Assembly (NCBI GenBank): GCA_030271565.1
Contig: JARXKR010000167.1
Location: 1-5,001 of the forward strand
Source: Pseudomonadota bacterium
Lineage (GTDB): Bacteria; Pseudomonadota; Alphaproteobacteria; Sphingomonadales; Sphingomonadaceae
Direction: 5' to 3'
Length of the DNA stretch: 5,001 nucleotides
Shown: piece by piece, positions 1 to 5,001 of the stretch
How the letters are laid out: each line of letters begins with the position of its first letter
Position numbering within the stretch: position 1 is the first letter of the stretch
Position numbers and translations under genes: made by a program
The notes under the pieces: model-generated
What the model was told of the DNA's origin: nothing
Seen by the model: only the letters and a program-made list of their open reading frames with translations
Databases searched by the model: none

Positions 1-720
1 GGCCACATCGGGGTGAAGCGCCAGCCGCCTCCCGGCATCGTGACCATAGCCATTGACCAGGTTGAACACACCGGGTGGTCCGCCCGCTTCGACAAACAGT
101 TGCGCCAGCCGGATGCAGGACAGTCCCGCCTTTTCCGATGGCTTGAGGACCACGCAGTTACCTGCCGCAAGCGCCGGGGCGACTTTCCAGGTCGCCATCA
201 GCAACGGGTAATTCCAGGCCGAGATCGCCCCCACCACGCCCAGCGGTTCGCGCAAAACCATATGACTGGCATTGTGCGGGCTATTGGTGACGACCCCGCC
301 GATCTTGTCGATTGCCTCACCGAAATAGCGGATCGTCACCACTGTTTCGGGAAGGTCGATACCCAGCGCATCGCCGATCGGTTTGCCCATGCCGAGCGTT
401 TCGAGCAATGCCAGCTCGGCCGCATTTTCCTCGACCAGGTCAGCCCAGCGGCGGAATATGTCCATCCGCGCGCGCGGGGCCATGTGCCGCCAGCGCCCGT
501 CGTCCCACGCCTGTTTTGCAGAAGCGACGGCGCGGTCAATATCACCGGCGCTGCCGCAGGACAGTTCGGCGAGCAGTGCGCCAGTGGCCGGATTGATCGC
601 CGGGATCGGCTGGCCCGATCCAGCAGTGCTGCGCCCATCGATGAACAGACCGGTTTCAAACTTGGCCTCTGCCGCGCGCGCGATCCAGGCAGCATGATCA
701 GCAGGCGCGGGATCGGTCAT
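1..720 (-). CDS. NAD(P)-dependent aldehyde dehydrogenase, N-terminal 240 residues (cut by window edge)
   Basis: This enzyme oxidises an aldehyde to a carboxylic acid with NAD(P)+ in the cytoplasm. The reading frame is open from the ATG at 720 to base 1, giving 240 of the roughly 490-500 residues usual for the family. Visible landmarks are the N-terminal FIDG at 26-29, the INPATG motif at 42-47, the REPLGVVGAI segment at 157-166, WNYP at 169-172 and LKPSEK at 192-197. Asn170 is the expected oxyanion-hole asparagine and Lys193 the expected cofactor-binding lysine. The catalytic Cys and general-base Glu lie beyond the window. The segment around 157-225 resembles PuuC-type (gamma-glutamyl-aminobutyraldehyde) and betaine-aldehyde-type enzymes, but the substrate cannot be read from this half. 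A GGAAA site 6 bases upstream supports the start. The gene begins 18 bases after the stop of the hydroxyacid dehydrogenase gene, so the two are probably one operon. Confidence 0.93.
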   Translation of the reverse strand, partial: MTDPAPADHAAWIARAAEAKFETGLFIDGRSTAGSGQPIPAINPATGALLAELSCGSAGDIDRAVASAKQAWDDGRWRHMAPRARMDIFRRWADLVEENAAELALLETLGMGKPIGDALGIDLPETVVTIRYFGEAIDKIGGVVTNSPHNASHMVLREPLGVVGAISAWNYPLLMATWKVAPALAAGNCVVLKPSEKAGLSCIRLAQLFVEAGGPPGVFNLVNGYGHDAGRRLALHPDVA

Positions 721-726
721 GTTCGA

Positions 727-731
727 TTTCC
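727..731 (-). promoter_or_regulatory. Ribosome binding site of the aldehyde dehydrogenase gene
   Basis: On the minus strand GGAAA is followed by 6 bases (TCGAAC) and the ATG at 720. It lies in the 18-base gap after the upstream stop codon, so this gene has its own initiation site although it probably shares a transcript with its neighbour. Confidence 0.6.
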
Positions 732-738
732 AGCACTA

Positions 739-1692
739 CTAGCGCCTGGGGACCACTTCATAGCCCGGCGCTTCAGGCTCGTCATCGATCATCTGCGCGG
801 GAAACCCGGTGCCTCGCACCTTGAGCCCCAGTGGTTCTTCATAGCGCCGGATGATGTTTGGCGAAAACTCGCGGCTGCCATAAGTTGCTTCGGCTTCCTT
901 GAACAGCCGCACGATCAGCGGCGACAGCTCGACCGGCACGCCCGCCTGGTGCGCGATTCTGTCAAACAGCCCGATGTCCTTGCTGACCAGGTCCATCGTG
1001 AAATTGATGTCGCGGCTGCCGTTGAGGATGACCTGACTTTCGGTTTCATGGACAAAGCTGTTTCCGGACGAAATCAGGATCGCTTCATAGGTGGTGTTCA
1101 TGTCCAGACCGATCGCTTTGCAGGTGGTCAAAGCCTCGGCCAGAGCGACGAGGTGGACCGTGCACAGGTAGTTGGTCATGACCTTGAGCTGGGACGCGGT
1201 GCCAAGCTCCCCAGTGTGAAGAATCCGGCGGCCCATCGCAGTCAGTACAGGCAGCACCGTTTCAAAAGCAGCGCGCGGCCCGCCGGCGAAGATCGCGATG
1301 TTGCCGGTGTCGGCGCGGTGGCAGCCGCCCGAAACCGGGCATTCGATGAACATCGCGCCGCGTGCTTCGACCAGCGCGCCCAGCCTGATCACTTCGGAGT
1401 AGTCGGTTGTGCTCATTTCCAGCCAGACCTGACCGGGCCGCATCACCGCAAGGAAGCCATCCTCCCCTTCGGCAACGGCTGAACTGGCCGCCGGCGAAGG
1501 CAAACAGGTGACGATCAGATCGACTGCTTTGCCCAGTGCCTTGGGCGAGGGAGCTGCATGCGCGCCCCGCGCGACATATTCGCTGACCAGTTCATCGTCG
1601 AGATCGCGCACGGTAACATCATGGCCATTGCGGATGAGACTGCCAGCAAGCTTGCCGCCGACATTGCCCAGGCCAATAAATCCAATTTTCAT
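739..1692 (-). CDS. NAD-binding beta-hydroxyacid dehydrogenase, 3-hydroxyisobutyrate dehydrogenase family
   Basis: The family reversibly oxidises beta-hydroxyacids (3-hydroxyisobutyrate, tartronate semialdehyde and similar) with NAD(P)+ in the cytoplasm. The 317-residue product starts MKIGFIGLGNVGG, with the Rossmann G7-x-G9-x-x-G12 at the very N-terminus. An acidic residue follows the second strand (D30), which fits NAD rather than NADP preference. MSTTD at 93-97 fills the cofactor/substrate loop, and CPVSGG at 118-123 is the substrate-binding signature. K170 in QLKVMTNYL, with N174, is the expected catalytic lysine and its partner, and SKDIGL at 237-242 is the conserved C-terminal cofactor/substrate segment. 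The ATG at 1692 is preferred over the in-frame ATG at 1758 because the Rossmann strand begins there and GGAAAG lies 5 bases upstream. The last roughly 30 residues (acidic, proline-containing, ending VVPRR) extend past the usual end of the fold. The exact substrate is unknown; the neighbouring N-demethylase genes suggest a breakdown product of a methylated amine. Confidence 0.93.
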   Translation of the reverse strand: MKIGFIGLGNVGGKLAGSLIRNGHDVTVRDLDDELVSEYVARGAHAAPSPKALGKAVDLIVTCLPSPAASSAVAEGEDGFLAVMRPGQVWLEMSTTDYSEVIRLGALVEARGAMFIECPVSGGCHRADTGNIAIFAGGPRAAFETVLPVLTAMGRRILHTGELGTASQLKVMTNYLCTVHLVALAEALTTCKAIGLDMNTTYEAILISSGNSFVHETESQVILNGSRDINFTMDLVSKDIGLFDRIAHQAGVPVELSPLIVRLFKEAEATYGSREFSPNIIRRYEEPLGLKVRGTGFPAQMIDDEPEAPGYEVVPRR

Positions 1693-1697
1693 AGTCG

Positions 1698-1703
1698 CTT
1701 TCC
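1698..1703 (-). promoter_or_regulatory. Ribosome binding site deciding the start of the hydroxyacid dehydrogenase
   Basis: On the minus strand GGAAAG is followed by CGACT and then the ATG at 1692. It favours this start over the in-frame ATG at 1758, whose 22 extra residues are Arg/Gly-rich and precede the Rossmann strand where homologues normally begin. Confidence 0.6.
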
Positions 1704-1763
1704 GCGCTGTTCGGCCACCGCTTCCCCGGTGGTTAGACCTACGGGGCGCACCGCCCACAAATG

Positions 1764-1790
1764 AAAATTTTGTGATTACAGCAAAATTTT
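1764..1790. promoter_or_regulatory. Perfect 9+9 base inverted repeat, candidate operator
   Basis: The arms AAAATTTTG (1764-1772) and CAAAATTTT (1782-1790) are exact reverse complements separated by 9 bases (TGATTACAG). Arm centres are 18 bases apart, close to two helical turns, which suits a dimeric transcription factor binding one face of the DNA. It sits 71 bases upstream of the hydroxyacid dehydrogenase ATG and 139 bases upstream of the flavoprotein ATG. No regulator gene is present in the window, and the protein that binds here is unknown. Each arm is itself built on the self-complementary AAAATTTT, which makes chance symmetry somewhat easier. Confidence 0.45.
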
Positions 1791-1843
1791 TTGAACGCGG
1801 GCCTCGCTCGGCATCTTGCTGAGAACCTGAAAATTTTTTGAAC
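1783..1843. repeat. 14-base direct repeat AAAATTTTTTGAAC, two copies
   Basis: Identical copies lie at 1783-1796 and 1830-1843, with starts 47 bases apart (about 4.5 helical turns). The first copy overlaps the right arm of the 1764-1790 inverted repeat. A shorter match, TGAAAATTTT, occurs at 1762-1771 and again at 1828-1837. Repeated AT-rich sites in a divergent promoter suggest several binding positions for one regulator, but this is inference. Confidence 0.5.
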
Positions 1844-1929
1844 CAATGGCGTTGAATTGCACATTTGTCCTGCGCCCCATTCGGGCCCTAGAGTTGCGCG
1901 AAAATGCCCCGGGAGTGAAACCTATTCCA

Positions 1930-4344
1930 ATGCAGACACAGGCGCGCGTCGTTATCATCGGTGGCGGAATTATGGGGGCCAGCCTGCTCTACCATCTGGC
2001 CGAACTGGGCTGGTCCGATTGCATGCTGATCGAAAAGGACGAATTGACCTCGGGATCGACCTGGCATGCCGCCGGGCAATGTCCCAGCATCACCGGCAGC
2101 TTCAACCTCGCCAAAATCCACGCTTACAGCAACGACCTCTACCCGCGTCTCGAAGCGCTGACCGGCCAATCGGTCAGTTGGCACAAGTCGGGCGGAATTC
2201 GTTTCGCGACCAACGAGCGCGAGCTAGCCTGGTTCAACTACATCCATGGCTTTTCGAGGATTATCGGCTTTGACATGGAGATTATCCCGCCCGAGGAAAT
2301 TCGCCGGATCAATCCATTTGTCACTACCGACGGCGTGATCGCGGGCGCGTATACGACCAGCGATGGCCATGCCGATCCTTCGGGCATCTGCAATGCCATG
2401 GCGATCGGGGCTAAAGCGATGGGGGCGACGATCGTTCGCCGCAACCGCGTGACAGGCCTCACTCAGCTTCCCACGGGTGAATGGGATGTGGCGACCGAGC
2501 TGGGCATGATCCGTGCCGAGATCGTCGTCAATGCGGCCGGGTGCTACGCGCGGCAGGTCGCGCAGATGGCTGGGATCGATATTCCCGTCACAAACATGGA
2601 ACACCACTACATCGTCACCGACCCGATTCCGGCTTTTATAGAGCGGGATGAGGAAATTCCGGTGATGCGCTGCCCTTATGTCTCGGGCTATTTCCGGCAG
2701 GAGCAGAAGAGCGGCCTGATCGGGGTCTATGAGAACACGGGCCTCGCCGAAGCCTGGTCGCCCAAGGGCCAACCGGAATGGGAATCGACCAGCGAGCTGT
2801 TCATCGACGATCTCGACCGGATCTCAAAATGGCTGGAGCGCGCGATCGAGCGGATGCCGGTGTTCGGCGAAGTCGGCATTCGCCGCGTGGTCAACGGCGC
2901 GATTCCGCATACGCCCGATGGCGGACCGCTGCTCGGGCCCGCTGCTGGCCTGCGCAACTTCTGGCACTGCTGCGGCACCTCGTTCGGAATTGCGCAGGGC
3001 GGCGGCTCGGGCAAGTATCTGGCGCAGTCGATCGTCTATGGCGATGCCGATATCAACATGGCCGAGTTCGATCCGCGCCGTTACGGGCCGTTTGCGGACG
3101 AAGCGTACAGCCGCGCCAAGGTATTCCTCGATTACCGCCTGACCTTCACCACCCGGCCCCCGGGCGAGGAAGAGCCCGATGGCAGGCCGCAGAAAATCAG
3201 TCCGCTATATGGCCGGCTGCTGGCAGCGGGCGCAGTCTATGGCGAAACCTATGGCTGGGAACGCCCCAAGTGGTTCTCGCTCGATGGCCGCGCCGAAGAA
3301 GCCGGGTACCACCGCACCAATGTTTTCGAGGTGGTTGCAGCCGAGGTTCACGCGGTCGAGCAGCGGGTCGGGGTGCTCGATCTGTCGGGCTTTGCCAAGT
3401 ATGAGGTCACCGGCCCCGATGCCGAAGCGTTCCTCAACCGGATTTGCGCCAATCGCATGCCCAGGAAGCAAGGCGGGATCGGTCTGGTTCACCCGCTGTC
3501 GCGGCTGGGACGGATCTATGGCGAAATGACCGTGACGCGGCTGGCCGACGATCACTTTTACTGTCTGTCCGCAGCCGCCGCCGAGCAGCGCGATTCTGAT
3601 CATCTGGTCCAAAGCAAGCTGCCGCATGAACAGGTGACGATCAGCAACGTGACGATGGAGCGCGGGGTGCTGGTGCTGAGCGGGCCGCGCTCACGCGAGG
3701 TCCTGACCAAACTGACCGAGACGGACTTGTCCAACGAAGGGTTCCGCTGGTTGAGCGGGCAGGACATCGTGATCGCGGGCCTGCCGGTGCGCGCGCTGCG
3801 GGTATCCTATGTCGGCGAACTGGGCTGGGAACTGCATCCGGCCATGGATGATCTGGCGGCGCTTTACGACGCCGTCTGGTCTGCCGGGCAGGATTACGGG
3901 ATCGCCAATTATGGCCTTTATGCCGTCAATACGATGCGGATGGAAAAGGGCTACAAGGCCTGGGGCAGCGAACTGACCAACGAATTGACCATGATCGAGG
4001 CCGGCATGGACCGCTTCATCCAGTTCAAGAAGGACGATTTCGTCGGCAAGCAAGCCACGCTCGATGCGCCGGACCGGTTCCGGATTGTCTACGGCGAGGT
4101 GGCCGCCAGCACTGTCGATGTGCGCGGCGGCGAGCCATGCCTGGTGGGGGACGCCTGCATCGGCCTGACCACTTCGGGAGGTTACGGGCACCGCACCGGC
4201 AAGAGCCTGTTCTTCGCTTGTGTGCCCAATGACCATGCCGCGCCCGGCGCGCAATTTTCGGTCCAGCTGCAAGGCGAACTGCGGACGGCGACGGTGCTCG
4301 AGCATCCCGCCTATGATCCCGATAACGCCAAGATGAAGGTCTGA
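1930..4344 (+). CDS. Dimethylglycine dehydrogenase-like FAD oxidoreductase with C-terminal aminomethyltransferase (GcvT) domain
   Basis: The expected reaction is oxidative N-demethylation of a methylated amino acid, with the methyl carbon transferred to tetrahydrofolate as 5,10-methylene-THF. The 804-residue product has: an FAD-binding Rossmann motif at 7-28 (VVIIGGGIMGAS); STWHAAG at 43-49, with His46 the probable covalent FAD site; a DAO fold to about 370 with EHHY at 224-227 and GYFRQE at 253-258 near the expected substrate pocket; a linker domain (about 375-430, SPLYGRL); then GcvT (about 455-690) with DLSGFAKYEVTGPDA, GRIYGEMTV, SYVGELGWEL and MRMEKGYKAWGSEL, and a GcvT_C barrel (about 700-795) with TSGGYGHRTGKSL. 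Length and order match mitochondrial dimethylglycine dehydrogenase and bacterial relatives. ATG 1930 is preferred because the Rossmann strand follows directly; the nearest ribosome site, GGAG at 1912-1915, is 14 bases away, so GTG 1915 is an alternative. ATG 1846 would add an unrelated leader. Substrate choice (dimethylglycine or another N-methyl amine) is inferred. Confidence 0.95.
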   Translation: MQTQARVVIIGGGIMGASLLYHLAELGWSDCMLIEKDELTSGSTWHAAGQCPSITGSFNLAKIHAYSNDLYPRLEALTGQSVSWHKSGGIRFATNERELAWFNYIHGFSRIIGFDMEIIPPEEIRRINPFVTTDGVIAGAYTTSDGHADPSGICNAMAIGAKAMGATIVRRNRVTGLTQLPTGEWDVATELGMIRAEIVVNAAGCYARQVAQMAGIDIPVTNMEHHYIVTDPIPAFIERDEEIPVMRCPYVSGYFRQEQKSGLIGVYENTGLAEAWSPKGQPEWESTSELFIDDLDRISKWLERAIERMPVFGEVGIRRVVNGAIPHTPDGGPLLGPAAGLRNFWHCCGTSFGIAQGGGSGKYLAQSIVYGDADINMAEFDPRRYGPFADEAYSRAKVFLDYRLTFTTRPPGEEEPDGRPQKISPLYGRLLAAGAVYGETYGWERPKWFSLDGRAEEAGYHRTNVFEVVAAEVHAVEQRVGVLDLSGFAKYEVTGPDAEAFLNRICANRMPRKQGGIGLVHPLSRLGRIYGEMTVTRLADDHFYCLSAAAAEQRDSDHLVQSKLPHEQVTISNVTMERGVLVLSGPRSREVLTKLTETDLSNEGFRWLSGQDIVIAGLPVRALRVSYVGELGWELHPAMDDLAALYDAVWSAGQDYGIANYGLYAVNTMRMEKGYKAWGSELTNELTMIEAGMDRFIQFKKDDFVGKQATLDAPDRFRIVYGEVAASTVDVRGGEPCLVGDACIGLTTSGGYGHRTGKSLFFACVPNDHAAPGAQFSVQLQGELRTATVLEHPAYDPDNAKMKV
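4335..4339 (+). promoter_or_regulatory. Ribosome binding site inside the end of the first flavoprotein gene
   Basis: GAAGG ends 9 bases before the GTG at 4349 and overlaps the last codons of the upstream gene. It supports the GTG as the start. An in-frame TGA at 4334-4336 rules out any start further upstream. Confidence 0.55.
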
Positions 4345-4348
4345 GGCG

Positions 4349-5001
4349 GTGGCGGCGGAACTCCCCCGCAAGGCCCGGGTCGTCATCATCGGCGGCGGCG
4401 TGATCGGCTGTTCGATTGCTTACCACCTGACCAAGATCGGGTGGCAGGATGTCGTGCTGCTGGAACGCAAGCAGCTGACCAGTGGCACTACCTGGCACGC
4501 GGCCGGGCTGGTCGGGCAGCTCCGCCCATCGATCAACATGACCAAACTCGCCAAATACACCGGCGAGCTTTATCGCGGGCTCGAAGCAGAAACCGGGCAG
4601 GCGACCGGCTATCGCCAGTGCGGTTCGATCTCGATGGCAACCAACGCCGAGCGCTTCGAGGAGCTGAAGCGCAGCGCGTCGATGGCCAAGGTGTTCGGCC
4701 TGCCGGTGCACGTCGTCACCCCGCAGGAAATCAAGGATCTTGCCGGGATCGTCAACGTCGATGACGTCGTCGGCGGGATCCATATTCCCAGCGACGGCTA
4801 TGCCAACGCGGTCGATATCACGATGGCGCTGGCCAAAGGCGCGCGCAGCGGCGGGGCGCGAATCTTCGAGAATACCAAGGTCACCCGGATCCGCCATGAC
4901 GGTACCCGGGCAACCGGCGTCGACACCGAGCAAGGCCCGATCGAGGCCGACTTTGTGGTGATTTGCGGGGGCATGTGGACCCGCGATCTGGCCGCCAGCG
5001 T
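4349..5001 (+). CDS. Second FAD-dependent N-demethylase-like oxidoreductase, N-terminal 217 residues (cut by window edge)
   Basis: This is a paralogue of the preceding flavoprotein, in the sarcosine/dimethylglycine dehydrogenase group. It starts with GTG 4 bases after the upstream stop, with GAAGG 9 bases before it, so translation is probably coupled. The frame is open to the right edge (217 codons plus 2 bases). Visible are the FAD-binding strand VVIIGGGVIGCS at 11-22, an acidic residue ending the second strand (E39), and LTSGTTWHAAG at 43-53, where His50 should bind FAD covalently. ETGQATGY at 81-88 and the late Rossmann strand DFVVICGGMW at 201-210 follow. The same motifs occur in the same order in the upstream protein, but most other positions differ, so this is an old duplication and not a recent copy. 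Whether it also has the C-terminal GcvT half cannot be seen. It may handle the next demethylation step (for example sarcosine) or form a heteromer with its neighbour; both are inference. Confidence 0.92.
   Translation, partial: MAAELPRKARVVIIGGGVIGCSIAYHLTKIGWQDVVLLERKQLTSGTTWHAAGLVGQLRPSINMTKLAKYTGELYRGLEAETGQATGYRQCGSISMATNAERFEELKRSASMAKVFGLPVHVVTPQEIKDLAGIVNVDDVVGGIHIPSDGYANAVDITMALAKGARSGGARIFENTKVTRIRHDGTRATGVDTEQGPIEADFVVICGGMWTRDLAAS

Larger units (their letters stand above)
1693..1929. promoter_or_regulatory. Divergent intergenic promoter region
   Basis: This 237-base gap separates two outward-pointing gene pairs and should hold both promoters. The core at about 1761-1860 is clearly richer in A and T than the flanking coding DNA and contains an inverted repeat and a direct repeat, described separately. 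I could not assign convincing -35/-10 pairs on either strand. TTGAAC at 1791-1796 and 1838-1843 resembles a -35 hexamer, but no good -10 follows at 16-18 bases. Small frames that cross this region have no ribosome site or recognisable product, so I read it as non-coding. Confidence 0.7.

Noticed and set aside
13..1482. Long plus-strand open frame (489 codons) opposite the two minus-strand dehydrogenase genes
   Set aside because: It is antisense to two genes with clear family motifs, runs across their boundary, and its translation is rich in Arg, His and Asp with no recognisable domain. Long antisense frames are common in GC-rich DNA.
1715..1732. Short hairpin (CCACCG, 6-base loop, CGGTGG) in the leader of the hydroxyacid dehydrogenase gene
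   Set aside because: A 6-base GC stem is expected by chance in DNA of this composition. It lacks a T tract for termination and matches no riboswitch I recognise.
1846..1929. Upstream in-frame ATG giving a 28-residue extension of the first flavoprotein
   Set aside because: There is no ribosome site before 1846, the extension does not resemble a signal peptide or the family N-terminus, and the FAD-binding strand begins right after the ATG at 1930.
1693..1929. Possible glycine or other riboswitch upstream of the flavoprotein genes
   Set aside because: I looked for conserved riboswitch cores and paired stems and found none; the AT-rich repeats look like protein-binding DNA.
1776..1958. 60-codon minus-strand frame in the intergenic region
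   Set aside because: No recognisable motif, no good ribosome site, and it spans the repeats and the start of the flavoprotein gene. It is more likely regulatory DNA than a small gene.
3691..4933. Overlapping minus-strand open frames (3691-4389 and 4025-4933) opposite the flavoprotein genes
   Set aside because: They are shadows of the two plus-strand flavoprotein genes, have low-complexity composition and cross the gene junction.

Overview
The window comes from a GC-rich bacterial genome. Its codon use, compact gene packing and gene families suggest an alphaproteobacterium, possibly a sphingomonad or a relative, but the genus cannot be fixed from the sequence alone. It holds four protein genes in two divergent pairs around one AT-rich intergenic region. 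All four encode soluble, nucleotide-cofactor-dependent oxidoreductases. I see no RNA genes, mobile elements, CRISPR arrays or terminators.

Left half, minus strand (1692 down to 1): a beta-hydroxyacid dehydrogenase of the 3-hydroxyisobutyrate dehydrogenase family (739-1692) is followed after 18 bases by an NAD(P)-dependent aldehyde dehydrogenase (720 down to 1). The aldehyde dehydrogenase runs off the left edge, so only its N-terminal 240 residues are present.

Middle (1693-1929): a 237-base divergent promoter region. It contains a perfect 9+9 base inverted repeat (1764-1790) and a 14-base direct repeat (1783-1796 and 1830-1843) that shares sequence with it. This is the best candidate in the window for a regulator-binding region serving both gene pairs.

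Right half, plus strand (1930 to 5001): a complete 804-residue dimethylglycine dehydrogenase-like flavoprotein has an N-terminal FAD oxidoreductase half and a C-terminal folate-binding aminomethyltransferase (GcvT-like) half. Four bases later, and probably translationally coupled, a paralogous flavoprotein begins with GTG and is cut by the right edge. Both carry the TWHAAG motif with the histidine expected to hold FAD covalently.

Working model (inference): the two flavoproteins remove N-methyl groups from a methylated amine or amino acid and pass the one-carbon unit to tetrahydrofolate. The aldehyde dehydrogenase and the hydroxyacid dehydrogenase would oxidise the carbon skeleton or a related side product. 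Dimethylglycine to sarcosine to glycine is the simplest reading of the flavoprotein pair. The two accompanying dehydrogenases are not needed for that route, so a different N-methylated substrate is possible.
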